From Laburnicola sp. R22_1 (taxonomy: Eukaryota; Ascomycota; Dothideomycetes; Pleosporales; Didymosphaeriaceae), in the NCBI GenBank assembly GCA_014281115.1, contig JACONQ010000018.1, forward strand, positions 930,001 through 994,000: 64,000 nt of DNA, in the 5' to 3' direction. This document shows, one piece after another, positions 1-11,233 of the stretch. Numbering within the stretch: the first letter of the stretch is position 1; the number at the start of each line of letters is the position of its first letter. A model generated the notes under the pieces. The model searched no databases. It was not told where the DNA came from and worked only from the letters and a program-made list of their open reading frames with translations. A program made the position numbers and the translations under genes.

Positions 1-1310
1 TGAGCAAGACAAGGCGTTGATTACGAAGTATATATCTTGTGACCTTAGAAACACGTGCGGGTATTTCAACCCTAGAGGCTGGAGCTGTGGAGGTGTCGTT
101 AGCTTGGTTAATGCGTGAGCCTCTGGCATCCAGCCCTGAAGATATCGTCCAGATGTCTCCTTTGCGCGCGCATCGCTCCATTCACTATTGTGCCTACGCT
201 TACCTACCCATCAGTCCATCTTTTTGTACTCACTGGGAACTGTTCTCGTCGCTCTCCTGGCGTGCTGCGATCGCAGTTCGCCCAAACGGCTTCCTTGGGG
301 TCGTGCCCGCCTGTGGGCGATAAGGATGCACGTGATCATGGCACCGTACCCCGTCCCCCGTCCCCCGTCCCCGCAGGCGTTCGTAACAGGCATTCCTACC
401 TACGTCCATCAGCTGATTTGGACGTGTATCAACGTGTATCAGTTAGCGGCTCGCTGATATCGGCCAAGATAGACAGAACCAATTCCAGTCGGGACTGGAG
501 TTTCTTCGTGGCTTCAGCTTGTGCCGCGCCGACATCTTCTTATCGTCGCGTACACAGTACACAACACTGCTAGGTTTTCCTAATCCGACTCTATCTTCTC
601 CATAGATACTGATAACCTCCGCGATCTCAAACATGGGATGCCCACCTTTACGCACTAGATCATTGGGCACGATTCGCTCTTGAATCACATCTCGATGCGT
701 CTCTGGGGCTCCGTTCTTTGCGCTTCCTTTGTTATCGAACGTCACGGACCTCGAGGGTCAATACTGATCACAGTCGACCGAAATGAGTCTGATAGCCTAG
801 CGCCACGTCGATCCTCGCACAGTCCTCACTGGCGGCTTCACGGTTGCAATTCAACCGCCCTTCCTCCCTTTTTCGGCTAAGCGTTCCCCTCACCGCGATA
901 CCACGCTGCCTATCTACAATCCATTTATTTCCGCGTCTGCGCTTGTAACCGAGCCAAGCGGACTGTTCCTCTTTGCTAAAAAGCTTCAGACAACCCTCGT
1001 TGCTGCCAATTGGGCATACCGTTTTTCGCGCAGTCTTCGAAAAACAATTCCAAGTTTCTGCTGGACCAGCTGCCGCATTCGACATGTCTGAAAGGGCAAC
1101 TTACAGCACCGCGATCGAAACTGAACCTGTCAGTGTGACCGGCAAAGCTCACCAATGGGACCCAAACTTGAAACAAGACAACAGCGCTTGCAACGGTCGA
1201 TAGTACGCTATCGTGAGGCTTATGGCCATTACTTATCGCTCGTTTTTTGGTGTTGTTATCGATCGATCGCTCAAAATAAGCAGGATTACGTATAATAAGC
1301 CGCACTACGG
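1..1310. other. Balanced-composition stretch, no gene recognised
   Basis: Base composition is balanced, unlike the AT-rich blocks that follow, so this looks like the edge of a normal gene island. Only short overlapping open frames exist on both strands, the longest about 150 codons. None shows a recognisable domain, signal peptide or convincing splice structure. A short CCCCGTC-type tandem repeat lies near 346-372. It may be flanking or untranslated sequence of a gene outside the window, or a gene I do not recognise. Confidence 0.5.
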
Positions 1311-1384
1311 CAGTAAATTACTATAAGTAGTTTAGCGTACAAATCAGAGTGAATTGAACTCTGGGAAGGCTGCTTCCGCTGCTG

Positions 1385-3735
1385 TCTGCTCCCTGTCCTT
1401 TCGCTCAATTTGATCACTGCGTTTGATGAGATGACACTTAACTACGCGGTTCTTAAGCTAGTTCTTCTATAGTTGGATAGCCTTAATAGTTAATACTAAT
1501 AGGCTCTTTCGATCGTTGGTGATAGTGCGTCTAGCTGTACTGAAGCAGCGCTCACACTCACAGCTAGTACTTGGGATGGAAAGGAAATTAACAGCCATTT
1601 TAAAAAGTATAGGGTACTTACTACGACCAACTTTCAGCCACTAAAGCCACGGGTTAGCTATTAACTCCTAATAGACTTCGTCTTTGTTTAGGTCCTTATT
1701 AAGATTGTTAATATACTTGTCTAATTAAGAGCTGCGTTTGTGCCGTTTGTAGCTGTAGTTGCTATAAAGGTACTCTTAATTAACCTCTATAATAGCTGCA
1801 AGCGGATTGTTAGTGTAGCTAGTAGGTAGCTTGCGTCTTTAGGGTTGCTCCTTATTTTGCGTTTTATTTAATAATGCTTTAGCAGCGAGATACTCCTTAA
1901 ACGTGTTGTAGAGAGAATTGTTAGCCTTCTGCTGCCAATCTTAGTAATCACGCCAGTGAGATTTGAACCAGTTAAGGCGCAGCCTAGGGTAGAGAGCTGT
2001 AGCGATAGTATAGAAGCTCGGAGTTAGTTCTATAATAAGCTTCTTCTAGTAGGTGTTAAGCTTCTCTAGGCTATAATTAATAGCTAATTTAAAGTAGCTC
2101 TTATTGTTATTATTAAACTTACTAGCCGCAGTGTTGTAGTGCTGCCACAAGGCTTGAAGGTTAATAATAGTTTGCCATAATAAGCCAAAGCCTAACACGC
2201 TATTGCTGCCTTCAAGTGCTTTGCAGAGGTCGTACGGCACCTTTAAAAAGATAATAAGATTGTCAACCTCTAGCCAATCGTCGTTAGAGAGAGCGTCAAG
2301 TATAGGGTTGTAGTAAGAACTATCACTATTATCGTTAGCATCAAACTCCTTGTTGTTCTTAACAGTTTGTTAATATTTGCGTTAGAAGGCTTTAATTGGC
2401 TTACACAGCTTACTGCAACAGAGAAGCATAAGATAGACTAAGTGCTAGCGTACCCCGCCGTCCTAGAGTAACTAAAGCTTAACAAGCTTCCATATAGGGT
2501 CCTCATTACTAAGATTGCTAAAGACTAAATAAAATAACTTATAACATTTGTGTAAGGCACAAATAGCTCTTATAAAGTTATAAAGCTTACTAATAACACC
2601 ATAGTTATAGTAAAGTCTAAATTAATTAATAGAAGCTGCCTAAGCAAGCTCTTCTTTAAACTTTGAGACTCCTTTACTATACAACGTTGCTTTGACAATA
2701 AGGTTAATAATGTGACCTGCGCAGCGGATGCGATGCTAAGTACTAAGGCAGAGAGTTGTAGACTCCCTATTAAGGTGTTTAATAAGTTTCTTATTGTTAT
2801 TTATAGTGTTGTTGCCTACACAACAGTTAAAGTTTAACTTAAAGTTATACTTTTGCATAACGTTAAGTATTACTAAGACCTGCGCACTAGCTATATAATT
2901 ACTAAGGAGGTTGCAAAAACCTATTAGGAGGTCTTATTAATTATAATTAGCGTTAACAAAGTAAGCAACTACACTTAGGAAGCTAAGATAGTTAGCAAAT
3001 ATCTAAACATTAACGCTTATAGCAACCTTTCTAGTAGCTAATTAGATGAGCTAACGTACCTCAGCCTTCTAATCCTCGCACTGCTTCCTAATATATGAAA
3101 AGAGTGTGTTTAACGAATTAGGTAAGGCGTGTAATAGCTCCGCACGATTTCAGGTTAATAGGCCTTAGGTTAAAGGGTTTGTAACGTCTTAGAAGCTCAA
3201 ATCTCTTATAATTGTCTAGTTAACAACTGAGGCTTGGAAGCTATCCTCCTCCTAGGACATATGTGACGGCTGAGTTAAAGAACCAGGGACGTGCGCAGCA
3301 GCTGTGAAGGGGAACTCTAGTAGAGGTATAGGCGTACTAGGGATACGCCAGCCAGTAGATAGATTAATAGAGTGTACTTTCCGCACGTAATCTTAGATGT
3401 GTGTAGTGCTGTTAATAGCTATAGCGTTATTAGTTTAACAACTTTAGTAACAAATCTTATATAGCTAAAGCTTAGTAATGCTATTATTGTCCTTAGTGTA
3501 CTATAGTTAAAGTCTAAAACACTATATATTAGAGAGCGCACAGCGACCGGATATATAGGCCTTATACCTAATAGCATAGCCTAATTGGGAAGGCTGGAGC
3601 CACTTACCCTTCCGATACACATGGTGGAAATCGACGTTAAACCTTACGCCGCATACAGCTGTCTTATCTGTTAGCAGCGGGTAATTATAGGTGGGAGGGC
3701 CTTTAGGTAATAATAAAGGTAATAACAATAGAGAG
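1385..3735 (-). pseudogene. RIP-degraded hAT transposase remnant
   Basis: Minus-strand conceptual translation, with many TAG/TAA stops, gives a hAT-superfamily transposase. The C-terminal dimerisation signature SIPSTSCECERCFSTARRTI reads at about 1521-1585. A run around 2046-2240 (LWQTIINLQALWQHYNTAAS) resembles the helical part of the catalytic domain, and TALYPRLRLNWFKSHWRDY lies just downstream near 1930-2010. The N-terminal part (about 3300-3735) is too damaged to place a BED finger. Intact hAT transposases run about 600-900 residues; this one cannot be translated through. Possible 8-bp duplications ACTACGGC (near 1303) and ACTACGGT (near 4500) are only weak support for element ends, so I do not fix the boundaries. 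Confidence 0.7.
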
Positions 3736-4499
3736 CCAAGACAGATAGCAGATAAGGTTTAAGAGCCAGGTTAGGAGGACAACAATAAGGCTTAAGAGAC
3801 TTAAGAGTACTTAGAAGCTCTTATCTTGCCAAGCCTCTAAGAGCTAGGCCTATAGTGGGTTAGTAAAGATATTGCTGGCGGCAAGGCATTATATAAAGTG
3901 TGGTTATTAGCTAAGTATTAACACATTATTAAGAGATGCGGATATGTATAGAAGCGTAGACAGCTTTAATTAATTGCGTAGGTGTTCTTTTAGGTGGGTT
4001 AACAATTAACGATTGACAACTAATAATTACTGATTAATTATGGGCGTACGGGCGTTATGGTGTTTAGGGGATAATGCCAGAGGCGTTAACGTTGGCTAGC
4101 TGGCTGCTAAGACTTGTAGGCAAGGCCTCGCCTCTATTAGCTAATAAGCGATAGAGGATTAGGCAGCCCTGAGCTATCCTAAGGCTGCTCCTAGGGGAGC
4201 AAAGTTAGTGGTTAAGCCGCCTAGGTATAGGTCTATTGCACGCGTTAGCGTTTAAGCACATAGGACACTAAGCTAGTATAAGGTTCTTACGTATACAAAT
4301 ATTGTCTGTGCGTGCTAAAAGAGCAAAAAAACGCGACAATCGCGTTGTGGCGTGGATATGCAAGAGGTGGTAATACTGTTGATTTTGTACGCGAGGTTGG
4401 TGTTGAAGCCCGCGGAGTTTAACTACCCCACAAAAGCCGTAGAGCCGCACTATACCTAATTAGGCCACAACACCACCAAAGTATCGCGATTATTATAGT
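3736..4499. other. AT-rich to mixed spacer, no gene seen
   Basis: The stretch begins AT-rich, like the transposon remnant before it, and becomes more balanced after about 4290. No open frame with family resemblance is visible. It may hold the right-hand end of the hAT element and then the upstream region of the OPT transporter. Confidence 0.4.
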
Positions 4500-4565
4500 A
4501 CTACGGTAGGCCTCACTACTATCGATCGACTACGGTATGCCTGCCTTGTCTACTATCGATCGATT
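4500..4565. repeat. Short imperfect tandem repeat upstream of OPT gene
   Basis: Two motifs alternate twice: ACTACGGTA followed by G or T then GCCT, and CTACTATCGATCGA. The period is about 30-35 bp. A run of ATCGATCGATCG also occurs near 1258, on the far side of the hAT remnant. The repeat lies just upstream of the transporter start and could be promoter sequence or insertion scar. Confidence 0.5.
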
Positions 4566-4662
4566 GAACACGTGACGATAGATGATAGATAGTACCGACG
4601 ATAGTACGGACCGTTGCAAGCGCTGCAAGACAAGATCGACGAGTTGCACGCAGCAACCCATT

Positions 4663-7242
4663 ATGGCGGACCCGGAGGCGATCAAGAAGGCCCAGGCAGA
4701 CTTTGTCGAGGATTCGCCATACGAAGAGGTGAGAGCCGCGGTCAAGAATACGGATGGCGGCGAGCCTGCAAACACTGTGCGAGCATGGATCCTCGGCATG
4801 CTATTCGTTACTGCTGCGTCTGGTATCAACATGTTTTTATCAATGCGGAGTCCAGCTATCAACTTCCCGAACATCGTAGTCCTGTTGTATGTGTCACCGT
4901 GGCAATTTGGTTCTGTTTACTTACATCGGGCAGGGTTGTGTACCCTTTTGGCGTCCTATGGGCGAGAGTGATGTCAACGAGGCAATTCACTTTCGGTGTC
5001 AAATGGACACTGAATACCGGACCTTTCAACATCAAGGAGCACGCCGTAATAACCGTGAGAAACTGTTGTACATATTTTATCCTGCTATGCTAACTCACAT
5101 CTAGATCATGGCCGGAATCTCAATCAATTACGCGTATTCAACCGATGCTCTACTCGCTCTCCTAGCAAAGCCGCTCTATAATCTACCCATGTCATGGGGC
5201 TTCCAATTGCTCTTCACGCTCAGTAGTCAAATGATTGGAATTGCACTCGCGGGCATGTTCCGCCGCTTCCTGGTTAGCCTTGCTCGTTGCACGGCCTTAG
5301 TTGCTTACGGTGTTGATGCGCATTCAGGTCTGGCCCGCAGCCATCCTATGGCCCAATCAATTCTCCAATGCCGCATTGCTTCACGCTCTGCATGCCCCGA
5401 AAGCCTCTAAAGAAGATGCCAATGGATGGAGCATTTCAAGAACTCGGTTCTTCTGCTATGCGATGAGCGGGTAAGTAGATGTAACGAGCTTTCCAAGAGG
5501 TTTGCCAGTGACTTCTTCACAGCATGTTCCTCTGGTATTGGGGCCCTGGCGTACTTTGGCAAGGTCTCCAGGTGTTCTCGTTCATTACCTGGTAATGCAA
5601 TCGTTCCACTTCCTCTTGGCTTACTGATTGAGAATTAGGATCAGACCAGACAATGTGGTGGTGAACCAACTCTTCGGCGGTTACACTGGCTTGTCACTCA
5701 TCCCTATCACTTTCGATTGGACCTACGTATCCAGCTACCTGCAAGACCCGTTGCTTGCACCGGCTCACTCGCACATCAACGTAATGATTGGGCTCGTGAT
5801 CTTTGTGATTATTACCACTCTTGGCATATCTTTCACGAATACCTGGTATAGGGACTATTTGCCCATAAACACGTCTACCACTTTCGACAACACGCAAGCC
5901 AGATATAACGTAACTCGCATCCTGGGACCAAATTTCACATTTGATCTGGGAAAATATAAATCGTACTCGCCCATGTTCTTAGCCCCAACCTTAGCATTGA
6001 ATTACGGGCTCAGCTTCGCAGCTCTTACAGCTGCAATCGTCCATACGATTTTCTTCCATCGGAAAGAGATTTGGTACCGCTTCAAGGCGTCACGCAACCA
6101 GGAACCTGATATCCACATGAAGCTTATGCTCAAATACGCTCCGTGTCCCGACTGGTGGTATGGCGTTCTATTTCTCATATCAATCGCCTTTGGTTTAGCG
6201 ACCGTCCTGGTATATGACTCCCAACTCCCCTGGTGGGCCTACTTTGTCTCGCTTATTATTGCCTTGATCTTCATCATTCCGACATGCATGATCTATGGTA
6301 TTGCTAACATCATGCTTTCTCTAAATATTATATCACCGTTCCTAGGGGGCTACATGATACCCGGGAAACCTATTGGGGTTATGATATTCAAAGTATACAG
6401 CACAATAACCTTAGGACAGGCGCAACTGTTCTCGGCCGATCTGAAGCTTGCGCATTATATGAAGATTCCCCCAAAGACTGCATTCACCGCTCAGCTTGTT
6501 GCGACGGTCTGGGCGAGCTTTGTGCAGATTGCAGTTATGAATTGGACATTAGGAACGTATGTAGCCCGATTTTAGTTGTCTTGACGAACTCCCTCTCGCT
6601 CGGTGGACTTCGCTGACCTCAATTCCCAATACGTAGAATTCCAGAGGTCTGCACTCCACTCCAAAGGTCCAACTTCACTTGCCCGAACGGGCGCGCCTTC
6701 TTTTATAGCAGCATTGTTTGGGGCGTAATAGGACCCAATCGAATGTTCGGACCCGGCTCCATTTACTCCTCCATCCACTACTACTGGCTCATCGGGGCCT
6801 CCCTCCCAATCATATTCTACTATCTGATGCGGCTTGCTCCCAAATCCCCTCTTCGATATCTCAACGCACCAGTCATGCTCGGTGCGATGGGCTGGCTGCC
6901 CCCTGCTACACCACTCAGTTTCGCATCGTGGGCCATTTGGGGTCTGGTATTCAACTATTGGATCATGCGCAGGTGGCATGGTTGGTGGCACAAGTACAAC
7001 TACATCACAGCTGCAGGTCTGGATGCTGGTTTGATACTCTCAACCATTGCCGTTTTCTTCGCCATCTCGTTCAAGGAATATTCCGTCACTTGGTGGGGCA
7101 ACACCAAACCATTTGAGACGACAGTAACTGCTCCATGGACAATCGTTTGCAGGATGCTGACCTTGGTTCACAGGACTATCTTAATACTGCCATACGCAAG
7201 ACCGTGGCCGAAGGCGAGATGTTTGGATCGAAGACGTGGTGA
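4663..7242 (+). CDS. Oligopeptide transporter, OPT family (Isp4-like)
   Basis: Proton-coupled importer of small peptides in the plasma membrane, by family. Exons inferred from splice sites and homology: 4663-4886, 4934-5054, 5105-5272, 5328-5470, 5523-5591, 5639-6556, 6637-7123, 7153-7242, giving about 739 aa, within the usual 700-850. Family marks include SPYEEVRAAV near the N-terminus, GPFNIKEHAVIT, YSTDALLAL, NVVVNQLFGG, SHINVMIG, KLAHYMKIPPK, NAPVMLGAMGWLPPATPLSF, and the typical C-terminal ending EGEMFGSKTW. Many hydrophobic segments fit a polytopic protein. Oddities: the last junction needs a 29-nt gap (7124-7152), too short for a normal intron, and just upstream of 4663 a coiled-coil-like run LQDKIDELHAAT lies in another frame. 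ATG 4582 is an in-frame alternative start. The gene may therefore carry one or two frame lesions, but the family assignment is secure. Confidence 0.9.
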
Positions 7243-7589
7243 AGCTAGGAGACGACCTCGGGACTAAGCCACTAGAGGCGCGTCGTTAATTTCTTGGCCC
7301 GACGCCATCCGAAGATCGGCGGCGTATAATCACTGATAACGGACGACAACCCACGCCAAGATCATCTACGGTTGCACTTGTGAAGGATCATTAACAAGTT
7401 GGAAGAAAGGGTTGCATCCGTCCTGAATGGCGAAAGATTGATGACTGATGACACACAATCCAAGAAGATTTAGTGCTTATGTAGGCGTTACGATTTTCCG
7501 ACACGTACCTTAGTTCGCAGTACATGCAAGTCAGTCCGCCTTGTCTCACAGCGGTAATGCTCACCTCAATCATAAGTCATTGGCTACTA
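7243..7589. other. 3' flank of OPT gene up to transposon P
   Basis: Balanced composition with only short unsupported open frames. It presumably holds the transporter 3' end and what was upstream sequence of the amidase before element P inserted. Confidence 0.5.
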
Positions 7590-9381
7590 AGCTAGCGCAT
7601 ATAGTTCCTGCGCACATAGGGTTCCTGCGCACCTCGCCAAAACGCGTCACCTACACAAAACACGTCAGATTTCTCCACAACGCTCTTATAATTGCCATTA
7701 TGTACACATAGATTCAAGCGCTGTAGCTGCTGTAACTATAGTAGCTGTCTCTAAAGCGCTTACTATAGTAGATCTTTGCTGCTAAGCTCCTACAGCCTCA
7801 GCTGCGCGTATAGCCTCTACGATAGTCTCTACCTCTGCAAAGCGTCGATTTGGGTCTATTTGAACGCGCTTTTGAGGACGCTAAGAGCTAGTAGTCTGTA
7901 GATGATACTTAAGGCGTCTTTTCTCTGATTCTAGCCCTGCAGCTCTAGCATTTGCAGCTGCTAGAGCCTTACCTGCTTTCTGTAGGAGTAGCTAGGTCCT
8001 ACAACCTAGATTCTTAACGCTCTGGACGTCGCGCTGCGCTATATAGAGATCGCGAGGGCCTTAAGGGGTTGAGAGGAAGCTCTAAGGCTGCTGCTGAGGC
8101 TGCTGCTGATGCGTAGGCGTAGTAGGCCTCTAGGAGACTTGCGACAAGCTGAGCACGTGATTAATATTAAATGGGCAGATACTAGCAGCCTGCCAGCCAG
8201 CTCGAATTACACGCTCTGTGAAGCCTTCCTCCCTAGCTTAATAATAGCAGGCAATAAAGCGCTCCTTCTTAACAGGTGTGGCGTCGTCAAGCGATGCAAG
8301 CTCCTGGATCTGGCGTCGGTAACTAGACTTGATAACGGAGAAAGGGGCGAGATCTAGAGGCTGTAGGACGTGCGAGGTATGCGCAGGTAGGTATAGGAGC
8401 TCTATTCAATGCTATTTACAGAGCTATAGAAACTCTATATTAATATAGCTGCTATAGCTATTAAGGATAAGGAGGCAGTACTAGCTATCACCTACAGCCG
8501 TCTTAGGTATAAATATGCGCTACAGCCACTTAACACCTATTGCTTTTAATATCTATCCGTTCTCTAAGGTTGTATACAGCCAGCTAGGTACGTAGGACGA
8601 TAGGAACTAGGTAGTTTGTAGGCTCTGGCCTTTAAAGATGACCGCGCAGCGTAGTTTCCGCCCTATCACTAACACACACTTAATTATAGAGACCCACTTG
8701 CGATTCTCTAGAGACTAAATATAAGCCTTCTTTTTCTAACTACTAGAGAGTACTCTAGTGTTTATACATACTCCTAGAGCAACACTAGTCTTATCTATAT
8801 TATATATATTCTCCGCCTGTATGTTAAGCCGCTATTAAGTCTACTTATAGCGCTCTAGGAACGCGCGCAACTACTCTAGAGTCGCTGCATCAGCTCTCTA
8901 AGCCTTAAGCTTTCTACTAATAACTAAGGCAACGCGTAGCTGTCGCTTAATAAAGTGTAAGAGCTAGAGTTTACTAATAGGCTAACTATCGCTGTTTATA
9001 CATAGGATTTAATTAGCTATTTCTTAAGCGCAAGTGTGTAAGGGAGGGCAGGCGCGTGCGTCTTCTTCAAGGATCCAGTCTACTAGGAAGTCCTCTTGTA
9101 GAGGAGTCAGCCGCTGCTGATGCTAATAGCTAAGCGCACTATTTGTTGCGCCATTAAGACGGTTGCGTAGTGTAGACTTAGGGACCCTGTACGCCTTAGC
9201 TGCAGCCCTTCGGCTAGAAAAAATACCTATAGAGAGATCAGAAAGAGCTCGCGATATAGCAGTCTCACAAGCATCCATTGTTGCAGAGCGTTGTGGAGAA
9301 ATCTGACGTGTTTTGTGCAGGTGTCGCGTTTTAGTGAGGTACGCAGGAACCCTATGTGCGCAGGAACTATATGCGCTAGCT
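7590..9381 (-). mobile_element. Pogo-like transposon P with ~100-bp inverted repeats
   Basis: Near-identical inverted repeats of about 100 bp bound the element. They begin AGCTAGCGCATATA, then GTTCCTGCGCACATAGG followed by GTTCCTGCGCACC, so the core motif occurs twice at 17-bp spacing. TA flanks both ends (7588-7589 and 9382-9383), as expected for Tc1/mariner-pogo insertions. The termini are far better preserved than the interior. The right end is 25 bp from the amidase start codon. An alternative reading starts at ACTAAG with a 3-bp GCT duplication; I prefer TA because it matches the related elements here. Confidence 0.85.
7700..9278 (-). pseudogene. RIP-degraded pogo-type transposase of element P
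   Basis: Reading from ATG at 9276-9278 on the minus strand gives MDACETAISRALSDL, then AAKAYRVPKSTLRNRLNG (a Psq-type helix-turn-helix) and RLTPLQEDFLVDWILEEDA (the start of the Tc5/CENP-B-type second DNA-binding helix set). Further downstream the frame is broken repeatedly by TAG and TAA, and no catalytic DDE block could be read. The N-terminal architecture is that of pogo/Fot1 transposases, which act in the nucleus on the element's own ends. Confidence 0.7.
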
Positions 9382-9406
9382 TAGTGCTAAGACGAAATCG
9401 GACAGG

Positions 9407-11233
9407 ATGATATCTCTCTTGTTTGCTTTGATTGTCGGACTGCTACTTGGCAGTCCCGCATGCATGCAAACCATGCCCTTCGACACCCGAGAAGCCACCA
9501 TTGACACTGTCCACCATGCCCCGTACTCTGGCCTATCGACGTGCCGAGATGTGGTTTCCTCCTTCATTGGCCGGATAGCAGCATACAACAACCACACCAA
9601 TGCCATCATCACACTTAACCCTAATGCTTTGTCCATGGCCGACTCGATGGACGAAAGCCTCGCAGCGGGCAATGCTACGGGGCCATTGTTTTGCATCCCC
9701 GTCATGTTAAAGGATAACTACGATACGGCCGATATGCCGACTACCGGGGGAGCACTGGCGCTGAAAGCATCGCAACCGACGGTGGATGCACCCAGTGTAG
9801 TCGCACTAAAAGAGGCCGGAGCGATCATACTGGGGAAAGCGAACTTGCACGAGATGGCGCTGGAGGGCATATCGGTTTCTTCCTTGGGCGGCCAGACGGT
9901 GAACCCTTATGATTCAACCAGAACGCCAGGAGGAAGCTCAGGCGGGACTGGTGCAGCCGTGGCGTCTTCGTTCTGCGTCTTGGGCACTGGGACGGACACG
10001 GCGAATTCGCTGCGCAGTCCCGCGTCTGCGAACTCGCTTTTCAGCATCCGTCCCAGTCATGGTCTGATGACTAGGACAGGTATCATGCCGATATCCACGA
10101 CGCACGATGTTATCGGGCCTATTGCGCGCACGGTAAAGGACGTAGCCGTGGCGCTGACCGTCATGTGCAAGAGCGGGCACGACGCCGCTGATAATGCCAC
10201 GGCACTTGTCCCCTCTGCGAACCGCCGAATCGACTATGCCGCATCCCTAGCCTCTTCATCGCTCAAGAATCTTCGTCTTGGCGTGCTGAACGGTTTCTTC
10301 AACCGGACGGGCTTCGCAGACGCCGAAGTCGCACCCGTGAACGACGCCATGGACGCTTGGATACGAAAGGTTGAAGCTGCTGGCGTAAGCATCGTGGCCG
10401 TTGATGAGGACGTGTACAACGCCACCGCCATCCAAGCCGCGTACGACGTCCAGCGCTTCGAATACCGCGAACTCATGGACGCATACCTCCAGCGTTCTTC
10501 ACTTTCTGGCGCGCACCCTACCACGCTCGCCGCACTGTACAGTCTCGGAGCTAACGAGTCCAAGGGCGCATTCGTCGTGCTCCCCTCACAATATGAATAC
10601 GTGAATACAGCGCTTGCGTCTTCGACAAGCAGCGCAACCTACCACGCCCGCCTCGTCGGAATCCACAATCTCACGCTCGCGGTGCAAAACACATTCGCCG
10701 TCAACAACGTCGACGCAGTCATGTACCCGGAGCAGAGAAACCTCGTCGTGAAGATTGGATCGGCCTCGCAATCGGGGCGGAACGGCATTCTGGCTGCGTT
10801 GACGGGCTCACCTGTTGTCACTGTGCCCATTGGCTTCAGTGGCAGAACGGAAGAAGCGCCTTTTGGGGTGCCTATCGGTATGGAGATATTGGGTAGACGG
10901 TGGGAAGAGAAGAAGTTGCTGGGGATTGGCTATGCGATGGAGAGGCTGGGGAAGGTGAGGAGGGCGCCCGTGTGGGCGAGTGAGGAGGTTGAGGTGCCAG
11001 CGTATAGCGAGGTGCCGGTGATGAGGCCGGACAGAGGGAACGAGCACCTTCCCTTGTCCCGCTGTAGCACCCTCCCTTGGCGCGCTGGACCCCACCTGCC
11101 TCATCGAGCGGACGCGTTTCGCGTCACGCTACCCCTCACTCCCCGGGCCCGCTCACCACACCCACACCCGTCCATGCACCACACCACCACCTGCACCACG
11201 GCATGCAGCGTCCCTAGATGCACCCTCCCATAA
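9407..11233 (+). CDS. Secreted amidase, amidase-signature family
   Basis: Hydrolyses carboxamide bonds, by family; substrate not predictable. Single open frame of 608 codons. Residues 1-20 (MISLLFALIVGLLLGSPACM) form a signal peptide, so the product is probably secretory or vacuolar. The Ser-cisSer-Lys triad is visible: Lys102 in VMLKDNYDT, Ser178 in GGSSGGTG, Ser201 in GTDTANSLRSPAS. The catalytic domain ends around residue 530 (KVRRAPVW). The last 65-75 residues are low-complexity, rich in Pro, His, Arg and Thr, and unlike the family, so they may be read-through or hide an unrecognised intron. The stop at 11231-11233 overlaps the start region of the next gene on the same strand. Transposon P ends 25 bp upstream, so the native promoter has probably been displaced. 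Confidence 0.88.
   Translation: MISLLFALIVGLLLGSPACMQTMPFDTREATIDTVHHAPYSGLSTCRDVVSSFIGRIAAYNNHTNAIITLNPNALSMADSMDESLAAGNATGPLFCIPVMLKDNYDTADMPTTGGALALKASQPTVDAPSVVALKEAGAIILGKANLHEMALEGISVSSLGGQTVNPYDSTRTPGGSSGGTGAAVASSFCVLGTGTDTANSLRSPASANSLFSIRPSHGLMTRTGIMPISTTHDVIGPIARTVKDVAVALTVMCKSGHDAADNATALVPSANRRIDYAASLASSSLKNLRLGVLNGFFNRTGFADAEVAPVNDAMDAWIRKVEAAGVSIVAVDEDVYNATAIQAAYDVQRFEYRELMDAYLQRSSLSGAHPTTLAALYSLGANESKGAFVVLPSQYEYVNTALASSTSSATYHARLVGIHNLTLAVQNTFAVNNVDAVMYPEQRNLVVKIGSASQSGRNGILAALTGSPVVTVPIGFSGRTEEAPFGVPIGMEILGRRWEEKKLLGIGYAMERLGKVRRAPVWASEEVEVPAYSEVPVMRPDRGNEHLPLSRCSTLPWRAGPHLPHRADAFRVTLPLTPRARSPHPHPSMHHTTTCTTACSVPRCTLP

Noticed and set aside
1303..4508. 8-bp duplication ACTACGGC/ACTACGGT as ends of the left hAT element
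   Set aside because: One mismatch, weak terminal inverted repeats, and the same motif occurs again at 4530, so chance or a local repeat is as likely.
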